DNA of 21,984 nucleotides from DATKWS01 sp035529435 (GCA_035529435.1 DATKWS010000226.1:1-21984), one strand, 5' to 3'. Positions 1 through 7,468 are shown, numbered from the stretch's first letter. Made by a program: numbers and translations. The notes: generated by a model from the sequence alone, not told the origin.

Positions 1-607
1 CATTGCCCAGCTCCTCCTCGGTCCAGTCCTCGCCGGTGCCGCCGCTCTCGGGGAAGATGACGTTGACGAGAACCGTTCCGATCAAGAACTCGGCGTTCTG
101 ATGGATGCTCCGTGCCACGATCTCACGGGGCGAACCCGTTCGCGGGCCCTCACGGAGGTACTTCCGGTCGATCTCCTTCCTGACATCATCCGGAATACCG
201 AGCACCAGATCCCTGAAGCGCTCGTCGTCGTGCGGAACACTGCGCCCGAGTATCTCACGCTCGTCCATGACGGTCAGGATCGCCTGGTAGATGATCGGGT
301 CGCACATGCCGGGAGCTAGTTCCGCGGGCGTGGCGACGACCGTGACCGGTAATCCGGAAAAGTCGGATGCATCGAGGGATTCGGCGAACCGCCCGAATAT
401 GGCCGTGGGGGGAAACACCAGGAGCCCGCGCCCCCCCCGCTCGCCGACTATCCTACGGACCTCGTTGAAGGTGTCCATGCGTTCATCCCGGATCAGAACC
501 GCGGCGGGGCGCAGTCCCTTTTCGATGAATGGATCGGCACGCGACACACGTGGTATCAGCGTCAGTGCGAGGATAACGATCGCTACGGCGGGGATCAGTC
601 TCTTCAT
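1..607 (-). CDS. Secreted protein of unknown function (N-terminal part, runs off the window)
   Basis: Reading the minus strand from the ATG at 607 gives an open frame of about 202 codons that continues past base 1, so the C-terminus is missing. Residues 1-24 are a clear Sec signal peptide: basic start MKR, hydrophobic core IPAVAIVILALTLI, then a small-residue end near SRA. The mature part begins DPFIEKGLRP. The last visible stretch (IGTVLVNVIFPES, then acidic residues and DWTEEEL) resembles, from memory, a segment found in large exported proteins of uncultured bacteria that precedes a metalloprotease-like domain; that domain is not visible here. A GGAGG lies only about 2 bases before the ATG, which is tight. 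Upstream is a 350-base gene-free leader. No enzymatic motif is visible and I do not assign a function. Confidence 0.72.
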   Translation of the reverse strand, partial: MKRLIPAVAIVILALTLIPRVSRADPFIEKGLRPAAVLIRDERMDTFNEVRRIVGERGGRGLLVFPPTAIFGRFAESLDASDFSGLPVTVVATPAELAPGMCDPIIYQAILTVMDEREILGRSVPHDDERFRDLVLGIPDDVRKEIDRKYLREGPRTGSPREIVARSIHQNAEFLIGTVLVNVIFPESGGTGEDWTEEELGN

Positions 608-760
608 TTCCTCCAGCTCCCATCTATGCGCACAGTGTATTCCATCTATCCGGTCGTATGAATGAACAGGCCGCCGAGGTTGCGGCGGGGACCGCATCGC
701 CTCTCCCGTGCCGCAAACGACATCGGTCCCTTCGTGGGCGCGTCCACTTCATACCCGCAT

Positions 761-792
761 CACATGCCGGCGATCGACACCGGCGGCATGTG
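761..792. repeat. Inverted repeat in the leader of the secreted-protein gene
   Basis: CACATGCCG at 761-769 pairs perfectly with CGGCATGTG at 784-792, with two further pairs beyond one mismatch, leaving an 8-base loop. It lies between the AT-rich probable promoter and the gene starting at 607, so it would fold in that gene's leader RNA. No T-run follows on the minus strand, so it is not a standard terminator. It could be a protein-binding site or an RNA-stability hairpin. Confidence 0.5.
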
Positions 793-802
793 ATCGTTTA
801 CT

Positions 803-850
803 ATCAGCACTCAATATAAATTTAAGTTATATGTAAAGATTGTAAAGATC
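803..850 (-). promoter_or_regulatory. AT-rich probable promoter region with tandem 9-base repeat
   Basis: About 48 bases that are strikingly AT-rich compared with the surroundings. On the minus strand a TATAAC hexamer lies 15 bases after TTGATC; on the plus strand there is a TATAAA at 815-820. TGTAAAGAT occurs twice in tandem at 832-840 and 841-849 and could be a regulator half-site pair. The only recognised gene that could use a promoter here is the minus-strand one starting at 607. The exact hexamers are uncertain. Confidence 0.4.
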
Positions 851-880
851 AAAGTGCACGGCCGGTCTCTCATCGATGCC

Positions 881-908
881 CCCGCCGCACGGCGGCGGGC
901 ACCTTTTT
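881..908 (+). terminator. Terminator-like hairpin with T-run
   Basis: CCCGCCGC at 881-888 pairs perfectly with GCGGCGGG at 892-899 around a 3-base loop, followed on the plus strand by five Ts at 904-908. The orientation is plus, but no plus-strand gene is recognised nearby. It may still halt minus-strand transcription after the stop at 962, although on that strand no U-tract follows. Either it ends an unrecognised short plus-strand transcript, or it is a GC-rich hairpin whose T-run is fortuitous. Confidence 0.35.
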
Positions 909-961
909 CCCCATGGGGCACGGCGCTGCATGGAGATAGTCTCGGTCGCGGAGGGGCGGGA

Positions 962-1741
962 TTACCGATCCGGGGCCTTTCCCCGCTCGTAGTAGACGAG
1001 CATCGAGGCGGTGACCGTCCTGTGCGGCACGAGCTTCACCGCCGGCGAATTACTGAGAAGCCTGGTTTCACGCCGGCGTTCCACCCTGCTTCCGACCATG
1101 CCCCAGAACGGCACCTCGTCGGACAACCAGACCGTGCTCACCTCCTCCTCCACACGTTCAGCATCGATCCCTCCGAGCTTGACGGCACGTCGATCCCGCC
1201 TCGACAGCTCGATAACATCACAGACGAACGCGCCGGCAGCGGTCTCGATTCGTTCCGTCCCGATATCCCGCCGCACGGCATTCTCTTCCCGTTTCAGGAA
1301 CATCCGCTCGAATTCAAAATCGGCGATCTCCTCCTCGGAGGGCTCACGGAACGGATCGGTTCCCTCCCGGACCTGTATCGACCGTATGCACTCCTTGAAT
1401 TCATCGGCGGACGAGATCGATGTCACCCGCCGGTCGAGCCTCATCCGCACCGTGAGGATATCCTCCGGCGTCCCCGGATTGGAGATAGAGGAAATCTCGA
1501 TGAGCACCCCGCCTGCCCCGCATTCGAGAACGGCGAGCTCGACCTCAGACGAGTCGACCGCTCCCTCTACCTCGGAGGTCACGAGGTACCGCACGCGCAC
1601 TCCGGGATTGAATGAAACCGACTCCAGGGATACGCCGGGGACGAGAAAATCGATCCCCGCCGCCGGCGCAGTACCTGCGGTGATCACCCCAAGCATGCAG
1701 AATAAACAGACACGCAACAGTGCCCTTTTTGCTCCGTGCAT
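962..1741 (-). CDS. Exported protein of unknown function
   Basis: 259 residues from the ATG at 1741. This start is chosen because GGGAGAGGA lies 6-7 bases upstream and because it places a signal peptide at the N-terminus (MHGAKRALLRVC, hydrophobic core, cleavage near APAAG). The longer open frame above it only overlaps the preceding gene. The mature protein is rich in charged residues and strands. A C-terminal segment ETAAGAFVCDVIEL followed by VWLSDEVPFWGMV resembles, in pattern only, periplasmic lipid-binding-like proteins of the DUF3108/LolA type, in which a 'G.F.C' strand precedes 'vW.S..VP'. It follows the phosphoesterase-cytochrome lipoprotein by 13 bases and is probably cotranscribed with it, so the two may work together in the envelope. 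Function unknown. Confidence 0.75.
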   Translation of the reverse strand: MHGAKRALLRVCLFCMLGVITAGTAPAAGIDFLVPGVSLESVSFNPGVRVRYLVTSEVEGAVDSSEVELAVLECGAGGVLIEISSISNPGTPEDILTVRMRLDRRVTSISSADEFKECIRSIQVREGTDPFREPSEEEIADFEFERMFLKREENAVRRDIGTERIETAAGAFVCDVIELSRRDRRAVKLGGIDAERVEEEVSTVWLSDEVPFWGMVGSRVERRRETRLLSNSPAVKLVPHRTVTASMLVYYERGKAPDR

Positions 1742-1754
1742 CGGCGTCCTCTCC

Positions 1755-3137
1755 CTACTCGGAAACCTCATCTGATGTACGCGTCGCGCTCTGCGTGCCG
1801 CAATGCGCCGCCCGCTTCCAGTATGCCCGTTCGTCGAAATGAGGGCTCCACGAGGCGGTATGACACTCCCGGCACGATTTCCAGGCGCGCGCGATGTACG
1901 AACCGTCCCGTGCGTGCATCGTCCCGGCACCGTGACACGCCTCGCACTGGACGCCGCGGAGGTACGTGTCCCCTTCCTTCTCACGCTTCGGATCGTAACC
2001 GCTGAAACGGCCGAATCCCGTCGTGTGGCACGGCAGGCACTTCTCGTTGTTGGTTTCGCCCCGGAGCTCGAGTATATTGAACGCGCGAAAATGACGGCTC
2101 TCGATGAAGCGCGGCATCAAGTCCGAGTGGCATCGCATGCAGATATCGAACCCGAGGTACCGTTCCTTGACCTTGCCCGTCACCTCATCGCGTGCGAGAA
2201 ACTCACTGAGGCGCATGTCGCGCCGCCGGAGCCCTTCCTCCTCGGTGAATGTCTTCAGTTTTGCAGCCGTCTCCCGGTCCTCCGGAACGGTACCGTCGAG
2301 ATAGACCACCGAGCGTCCGGTTATCGTCATCTTCCCATCGCGTCCCGGCGCCATCTCTACCCTTCCGAGCGCCCGCCCCCGGTCACCGGCAAAAACGATC
2401 GGCACGCCGGCATCCTCGAATGTTCCACCGAGCGTGTCGGCGCAATTTTCGGTGATACTGGTACCCGACGGTGCGTGCCCGCGGATCACGAGGCTCACCT
2501 CCTGTAGACGCGGGAGCAGGGCGAGCAGTTTTTCCCTGGTCATGTGCGCGATAAGGATGATGGCGTTGCACTTCTTCCCCCGCAGCTCGCGGATCACCGC
2601 GAGACCCTCCTCACCTGGATCCTGTATCACGACCTCCCCGATATCACGCGGCAGCTCATCCAGCAAGGCGAAGATACCGATCTTGTTGCCGTGAACGATC
2701 TTGATCAGGTACGGGGGAAAGAGACGTTCACCATTTGCGTAGAGGTTCGAACAGATGGCGGGCAGTCCCTCGGCCGCATCGGCCTCTATCGTGCGCAGCC
2801 CGTAGTTCAGTTCGTACTCACCGACGGCGACGACGTCGTATCCCATGCCGACCATTGTCCCCGCGATAAACCGGCTCCGGTACATCTCCATGATTCCGGG
2901 TCTGTCATAGAAATCACCGGCCGAGAGGAGTAGTAGATCGGGATCCTCCCCGCGGAAAGCCTTGAGTGCCGCGGCCCGCCGGGCCACACCGCCAAAGGCG
3001 TTTTCTCCTCACCCCGCCGGCCTGATACGCCCCTTCACATCGCTCGTGAAGAGGACCGTCACCGGCTTGCGCTCGACGCAGCCGATCAACAGCAGGATCA
3101 TTACAAGGCTGAAACCGAACAATACGCGAAATCGCAT
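1755..3137 (-). CDS. Probable selenoprotein: UshA-like phosphoesterase lipoprotein with four-haem cytochrome tail (in-frame TGA at 3011-3009)
   Basis: The ATG at 3137, with GAGGTGA 5 bases upstream, opens a frame of 460 residues if TGA codon 43 is read as selenocysteine. Residues 1-20 are a lipoprotein signal ending LLIGC, with Cys20 the lipidation site. The calcineurin-like phosphoesterase motifs follow: TSD (31-33), AGUGEN (41-46), SAGDFYD (72-78), VGEYELNYG (105-113) and RGH (219-221). The C-terminal part carries four CxxCH haem sites: CMRCH (333), CLPCH (367), CEACH (398) and CRECH (422), arranged like a cytochrome c554-type domain. Homologues as I recall them carry Cys at the TGA position in a 'CGC..N..GG.ARRA' motif; here FGGVARRA follows directly, so the frame is conserved on both sides. 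The alternative is a nonsense mutation, or a short downstream ORF from the GTG at 2987, which would lack a signal peptide and the first metal motif. The DxH and GNHE metal motifs are altered (DVK, GEYE), so phosphatase activity is not certain. It probably acts on the periplasmic face of a membrane. Confidence 0.8.
2970..2988 (-). promoter_or_regulatory. Candidate bacterial SECIS hairpin
   Basis: Downstream of the in-frame TGA the mRNA can form an 8-pair hairpin (two G-U pairs), with core GGCCC/GGGCC and apical loop GGC. The loop begins 29 bases after the UGA. This meets the general bacterial SECIS description: loop 16-37 bases after UGA, a G in the first two loop positions, and an upper stem of at least four pairs. 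The loop is short and lacks the bulged U of the E. coli fdhF element, and GC-rich coding DNA folds readily, so this is supportive rather than decisive. Confidence 0.45.
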
Positions 3138-3159
3138 CGACTCACCTCTGGAGGTGTCG
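3138..3159 (-). promoter_or_regulatory. Hairpin covering the ribosome-binding site of the selenoprotein gene
   Basis: Immediately before the ATG at 3137 the mRNA reads CGACACCTCCAGAGGT, then GAGTCG. ACCT pairs with AGGT around a 4-base loop and CGAC pairs with GTCG with a 2-base bulge. The GAGGTGA Shine-Dalgarno sequence is therefore inside the stem, which could make translation conditional. The pairing is short (4+4 pairs), so it may be incidental. Confidence 0.35.
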
Positions 3160-3270
3160 AAGCGTGCGGCGGCATTGACCGTCCGCATGCGGCGCCACGT
3201 TCACGATTCGAGACCACTCGCCGTTTGTGTTCCATGCATGGACCCCTGTGTGGGCCGGCCATGTACCCGA

Positions 3271-3312
3271 ATTATAAAATAAGGGGCAAAGGAAATCTAC
3301 TCTCTTTGCCCC
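3271..3312 (-). terminator. Rho-independent terminator of the HU gene
   Basis: A 9-base perfect inverted repeat (GGGGCAAAG at 3283-3291, CTTTGCCCC at 3304-3312) with a 12-base loop is followed on the minus strand by TTATTTTATAATT. It lies 19 bases after the HU stop codon and insulates HU from the downstream lipoprotein gene. Confidence 0.88.
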
Positions 3313-3330
3313 CCGAATGAGAAACCCCTC

Positions 3331-3624
3331 TTACTTGGCGATACGGCCCTTGAGGGCCTTACCGGCTGTGAAGGCAGGGAACTTGGTTGCGGGAATCGTA
3401 ATCTCCTGGCCGGTCTGAGGGTTGCGTCCTTTGCGCTTCTTGCGCTTACGTGTCATGAAGGTGCCGAACCCGGTGATCTGGACCTTGCGTCCAGCAGCCA
3501 GCTCGTTTGCGATAACTCCCTCCTTGGGAGAGGTACTGAAAATCGCATCGACGGCCTCACGCGAATCCTTCAGCGTCATGCCGGTTTTCTTGGCAACCCG
3601 TTCGATAAGTTCGGTCTTGTTCAT
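3331..3624 (-). CDS. hup: HU/IHF-family DNA-binding protein
   Basis: 97 residues, the usual HU length. MNKTELIERVAKKTGMTLKDS forms the N-terminal helices, and the DNA-binding arm carries the family signature GFGTFMTRKRKKRKGRNP followed by QTGQEITIPA. HU binds and bends DNA as a dimer and compacts the nucleoid. The start at 3624 is set by AAAGGAGGTGA, a near-perfect complement to the 16S 3' end, ending 3 bases upstream; this fits a highly expressed gene. It has its own promoter (3660-3688) and terminator (3271-3312), so it is a single-gene unit set between lptD and the selenoprotein gene. The arm RKRKKRKGR is unusually basic but within the family range. HU versus IHF subunit cannot be settled by eye; HU is more likely for a lone gene. 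Confidence 0.95.
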   Translation of the reverse strand: MNKTELIERVAKKTGMTLKDSREAVDAIFSTSPKEGVIANELAAGRKVQITGFGTFMTRKRKKRKGRNPQTGQEITIPATKFPAFTAGKALKGRIAK

Positions 3625-3659
3625 CGGTCACCTCCTTTCACGAACCTAGATTTGTCGCA

Positions 3660-3688
3660 ACCTTACGGGCAGTACGGAATCCTGTCAA
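3660..3688 (-). promoter_or_regulatory. Sigma-70-type promoter of the HU gene
   Basis: Perfect -35 TTGACA (complement at 3683-3688), a 17-base spacer, and a weak -10 TAAGGT (complement at 3660-3665). Transcription would start near 3653, giving a leader of about 30 bases that contains the strong ribosome-binding site. Confidence 0.7.
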
Positions 3689-3774
3689 TACTTTTGTATC
3701 GATTTTCCCGCGTTCTTACAACATTTTCCACCCATCCTCCAAAACGCCCTCACCGCCATTTTTTCAATTCGGGA

Positions 3775-6700
3775 TCAGAATGCGAATCCGCTCTGGAGAC
3801 CCCGGGCTCCCCGCTCGTACATGATCTCGGGATGCGCTTTGATGGCGATCTGGAAATAGTAACTCCACTCGTCACCGTACTGCCGGTACACGAAGCTCGC
3901 CTGCCAACAATGAAGATCCCGTTTTATGCTGTACATTTGACTGGTGAATTCCCCCGCCTCGAGATCGTAATAAGCGCTATAACTTACTTTCCAATTACGA
4001 GTTAGATTGATGTTGCTGGTGAGGTCGAGTTGGCTGTTGATCCGCTGCATGTCACCCGAACCGGTTCTCGAGAGGCTGTAGTTGAGATTCAGGGACCAGC
4101 TCTGTTTGTCTCCCGGTCGTAACGGCGCATCCGGATCGATGGGTTGCACATCATCACGCTCGGCGGGTTGCACATCCGGTGTTGCGGCGGATCCCACGTC
4201 CCCCCGGTCGGCGGGCGGCACATTCTCACGTTCGCCCGCTCGCCCGTCCGCCGGCTCGGCCCCGGTTTCATCCCGCGCAGCCGCTATCTTTTCGACCTCC
4301 CGTGCATCCCACTCTCCCGCATAGGCGAAGGATCCGCTGAGACGGAGGGTCAGGCCGGTATTGACGCTCGTCGACAATATCTCGCGCTCGTACGGATCGT
4401 ACGTATTATTGAGACGGAAGGAAATCAGACTACCGATCGATGTGTACAGACTGCTCGTGATGTTCGAGAAATGCTGATCTCCCGGTCGCTGGAAATCCAG
4501 ATCACTCTTCGGGTCGAAATTGCCGTTCAGATCCCACGTGAATACCTTTTGATTGGTTTCGTTCTCTCCCTTTTTCAGTTTTACCTCGACGATGTTCTTA
4601 ATCGAGTAGGATACACTCTGCCGTTCGACCTGACGCTCGCTGATCTTCGGTGTATACGAATAGGTCGCCGTCGGGTTGAACGTGTGGCGGATGCCGAGCA
4701 GCGGGCCGATCTTGGGATAGAAGATACCGTAGAGTGTCGTCCCCACCCCTGAGGAGAGGCTCATGGAAAAATCGTTCCGGTAGTCGCCGCGCTTCGTGAT
4801 CTGACCGGCATAGTCGGGATGGATGCGGTCGTGAAGCACCTTGAAGTAGTTCCAGCCCATGTTGACGGAGGGTGACAGGTTGACGAACATCAGCTTGAGC
4901 TGTCTCCCGAATCCGGTGCTCGAGTTGGCGCTCAACGTCGCGAGCTCGCGTGCCTCGCTTTCCTCGGTTTTGCGGCTCGCGCTGAGGTTCGGTGAAAAGG
5001 TGAAACCACTGAGTACCCGCTCCCAGAGTCCCTGCTCCCCGCTCTTGTGCTTGGTACCGAACCACAGCGATGTGCGCGGCAGACGCAGCGAGAGGGACGG
5101 CAGGGTCGCGGTCACGCGATTCTCCGTCGGGGATGTAACGTTGAGCTTCTGGAAACGGCTGCCGGCGAGACCAAGGCTGGTCCCCCTCCACCGCTTGCTG
5201 AAATTGACCCGCGAGTCGATGCGCCGGTCCTGGAAACGTTTCACATCCTCCGCGCTGTTCACGGCCGACTGCGCCCGGTCGCTGCTCACGAAGCTGAGAC
5301 CGCTGTTCAGGGACGTGTTCTTTCCGAAACTCTGCCGGTGATTCGATTTGAACGTCCATTCGTTTCCATCCGCGGCGAGATTCCGCAGGTAATTGAACTG
5401 TACATCTCCGTCGAGCACGTACCGGACCTTGTACCGGTTCTTCATGAAGACCCTGAAATTCTGCCGTTCGTTGAAATCGGTTGTAACGGTGAAGTCGGTG
5501 TAATCGTTGGTTGCCCAGTAGTAACCGAGTCCACGTATGAAGCGCCCGTCCCTGCTGTCGATGCCGATATCGAAGTTCGGCCGCATGATCCCCGAGTGCC
5601 TGTCGCGCCTGAGGGAGTTCGCCATGAACGGGAGGTAAAAGATCGGTACCTCGCCGAGATACATCGTGATCGGCCCGGAGACGATCTTGTCCTTGAGGTA
5701 GACCTTCATCCGTCCGGAGCGGAACGAGTAATGGGGACGGTTGTTTTCGCATGTCGTGTAAACCGAGTTGTAGACCTTGAGGATATCCTTCCCCACCTTG
5801 TAGATATTTTTACCGCGGTAGAATCCCTGCTCGTACCTGGTCGAACCTTCGGCGACGAGCCCCGCCTCGGATTCCATATCGTATCCCATGACGAGGCCGT
5901 ACATCTTCTGGTCGTCCTCCTCGAGAACGGGATCGCCCGATGCCTCGAGAATGTTCAGCCGCGAGTTGAAATCGATCCTGTTCGCGCTGAGTTTCTTGTT
6001 CTGGTAGGCAAGGGCCGCGTGGCCGTCGAGCTTCAGATCCTCCGTATCGGCGTAATACTCGATGACATCGGCGCTGTAACGGATACGCTCGGCGCGTGTC
6101 GTGAAATTGCGGTACACCAGTGCGGTATCGATCGAAGCGGCGAGGCTGTCGACCGTCTCTGCGGCGGCGAGATTGAGGAAATTGTACACACCCGTGGACT
6201 TTCCGGCGATGCGCACGTAACTGAGTTCCCGGCCCCGGAACCGGAAAAACATCGTATCCCCCGTGGAGAAATTGTTCGAAACCTTCTTCATGTCGCCCTC
6301 CACGGGGTAATACATTGCCCGTGAATTGCCGATGATCCCCACCGAATCCACCCGCTCCTCGTTGATATGTATGATGATGGAATCCCCCTCGATCCACGAA
6401 TCCTCCCTCCAGGAGGAGCCTGGGGGCGGTTTCTCGGTCAGGCGGCCGTCATCCGTGATCACGACCTGCTCGACACCGCGTTCGTTGTAGCGGATGCGCA
6501 TAGTGCGGCCCGTCATGCCGGAGGTACCATTGTACGCGCGGGGCTCGCCGTACAGCTCGATCAGCATCTCGTTGTTCCGCACGAGGGCCGAATCGCACTC
6601 CGCATGCGTCTCCCCCTTGTTCATCTTGACATCCCCGGTGGCGACACCTATCTCGTCCTCCACATGGAAATACATCAATGTGCTCGAGATGATACCGACC

Positions 6701-7446
6701 TCCTGGGCACGCAGATCGTACGTGAGGATCGGGCGATCATCGACCACCGCCGTCTTCTTCACGCGGTCGAACAGGGCGTGACGACCGGCGATGGAATAAT
6801 CCTCCACCTCGTCGATCAGTACGACGTTGCCGAATGCATCGGCCGTATCGGCGTCACGATCGTAATAGATGCTGTCCGCGTACATCACACGTGTGCTGTC
6901 GGAGAGTTTCAGGTTGCCCGTGAGTATGGCGATGCGCCGCCCGCGGTCGTACCGCGCCCGGTCACAGGTGATCCTCCAACCCTGATCGACCATCCGGACA
7001 TTTCCCGCAACGGTGAGAATATTCGATTCGCCGTAGTACTCACCCGATTCCCCCCACAGTTCGAGCGTCCCGTCACGGCCGTGAACGCCGTCGAGCAGGA
7101 GCGTGTACCGCATATCCTCGTAATGTTTACCCCTACCGCTCGTGATGACCGCCGCGCGGTGCAGAACCGTCACGCCTCCCTCCAGGTAGGTGACGCGCCG
7201 GCCCTCCTCGAGCACCGACCGCAGGGTCGCCGCCGACACCGTATAGAGCGTCGTATCGCGTGACCGCGCTCCGGCCGGGGCCCGCTGCGCCGGGAGGCGG
7301 GTCGGGGCGATCGAAGCGAGGAGCATGCAGAGAAGAACGGCGAGACACGATACCGGCACGAGCCCGCATGGAACGCGCACGCCCGTGGAAGGAACGCCGC
7401 ACCGTCCGTCGCGATGCCGGCCTCCCGTGCCGTTTTGTGCCGTCAT
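3775..7446 (-). CDS. lptD: LptD/OstA-like outer-membrane LPS assembly protein with long LptA-like N-terminal region
   Basis: 1223 residues from the ATG at 7446, preceded at good spacing by GGGAGAG; an ATG two codons earlier (7452) is too close to it. A long basic stretch precedes a hydrophobic signal segment (about 29-50: PVSCLAVLLCMLLASIAP). Residues about 60-560 are repeated OstA/LptA-type strands (patterns such as TYLEGGVTV, AGNVRMVDQG, LTGNLKLSDS). The LptD signature follows at about 563-610 (YTTCENNRPHYSF, then GPITMYLGEVPIFYLPFM). The rest is an antiparallel beta-barrel ending in Phe (SGFAF), as expected for Bam insertion. LptD with LptE delivers LPS to the outer leaflet. It is about 400 residues longer than the E. 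coli protein because of the large N-terminal domain, similar to OstA-like proteins of Bacteroidetes relatives. Residues 1075-1106 are a low-complexity octapeptide repeat, probably in a loop. It follows the ROK gene by 22 bases. Confidence 0.88.
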   Translation of the reverse strand: MTAQNGTGGRHRDGRCGVPSTGVRVPCGLVPVSCLAVLLCMLLASIAPTRLPAQRAPAGARSRDTTLYTVSAATLRSVLEEGRRVTYLEGGVTVLHRAAVITSGRGKHYEDMRYTLLLDGVHGRDGTLELWGESGEYYGESNILTVAGNVRMVDQGWRITCDRARYDRGRRIAILTGNLKLSDSTRVMYADSIYYDRDADTADAFGNVVLIDEVEDYSIAGRHALFDRVKKTAVVDDRPILTYDLRAQEVGIISSTLMYFHVEDEIGVATGDVKMNKGETHAECDSALVRNNEMLIELYGEPRAYNGTSGMTGRTMRIRYNERGVEQVVITDDGRLTEKPPPGSSWREDSWIEGDSIIIHINEERVDSVGIIGNSRAMYYPVEGDMKKVSNNFSTGDTMFFRFRGRELSYVRIAGKSTGVYNFLNLAAAETVDSLAASIDTALVYRNFTTRAERIRYSADVIEYYADTEDLKLDGHAALAYQNKKLSANRIDFNSRLNILEASGDPVLEEDDQKMYGLVMGYDMESEAGLVAEGSTRYEQGFYRGKNIYKVGKDILKVYNSVYTTCENNRPHYSFRSGRMKVYLKDKIVSGPITMYLGEVPIFYLPFMANSLRRDRHSGIMRPNFDIGIDSRDGRFIRGLGYYWATNDYTDFTVTTDFNERQNFRVFMKNRYKVRYVLDGDVQFNYLRNLAADGNEWTFKSNHRQSFGKNTSLNSGLSFVSSDRAQSAVNSAEDVKRFQDRRIDSRVNFSKRWRGTSLGLAGSRFQKLNVTSPTENRVTATLPSLSLRLPRTSLWFGTKHKSGEQGLWERVLSGFTFSPNLSASRKTEESEARELATLSANSSTGFGRQLKLMFVNLSPSVNMGWNYFKVLHDRIHPDYAGQITKRGDYRNDFSMSLSSGVGTTLYGIFYPKIGPLLGIRHTFNPTATYSYTPKISERQVERQSVSYSIKNIVEVKLKKGENETNQKVFTWDLNGNFDPKSDLDFQRPGDQHFSNITSSLYTSIGSLISFRLNNTYDPYEREILSTSVNTGLTLRLSGSFAYAGEWDAREVEKIAAARDETGAEPADGRAGERENVPPADRGDVGSAATPDVQPAERDDVQPIDPDAPLRPGDKQSWSLNLNYSLSRTGSGDMQRINSQLDLTSNINLTRNWKVSYSAYYDLEAGEFTSQMYSIKRDLHCWQASFVYRQYGDEWSYYFQIAIKAHPEIMYERGARGLQSGFAF
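4129..4224 (-). repeat. Degenerate 24-base (8-residue) tandem repeat inside lptD
   Basis: Four successive 24-base units encode NVPPADRG (4224-4201), DVGSAATP (4200-4177), DVQPAERD (4176-4153) and DVQPIDPD (4152-4129). GGGTTGCACATC recurs exactly at 4141-4152 and 4165-4176. The flanks are also Ala/Asp/Glu/Pro-rich. The repeat keeps frame within the barrel domain, which suggests a flexible loop able to change in length by slippage. Confidence 0.8.
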
Positions 7447-7468
7447 GCCCATCTCTCCCGTTCCCGGT

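Larger units (their letters stand above)
608..961. other. Gene-free stretch with AT-rich island and hairpins
   Basis: No coding region is convincing here. The stretch holds a GC-rich hairpin followed by a T-run (881-908), a tandem 9-base repeat (832-849), an AT-rich island (about 803-850) in otherwise GC-rich DNA, and a 12-base imperfect inverted repeat (761-792). It separates the stop of the exported protein ending at 962 from the secreted protein starting at 607, so it should contain the promoter and a long 5' leader (about 200 bases) for the latter. Confidence 0.6.

Noticed and set aside
608..760. Cobalamin-type riboswitch in the leader of the secreted-protein gene
   Set aside because: A GCGGTCCCCGCCGC segment recalls part of the cobalamin core, but the other conserved boxes are absent, and the hairpins do not fit the fold.
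2987..3011. TGA as a true stop with the downstream frame starting at the GTG at 2987
   Set aside because: That start has no well-spaced ribosome-binding site, lacks the signal peptide needed for haem attachment, and would cut off the first phosphoesterase motif, which lies in frame just upstream of the TGA.
4598..5752. Minus-strand open frame of 384 codons within lptD in another frame
   Set aside because: It overlaps the LptD barrel, is rich in Arg/Gln/His and shows no motif.
5047..6324. Plus-strand open frame of 425 codons opposite lptD
   Set aside because: It runs antiparallel to a well-supported lptD frame, has no recognisable domain or ribosome-binding site, and is the kind of mirror frame that GC-rich codon bias produces.
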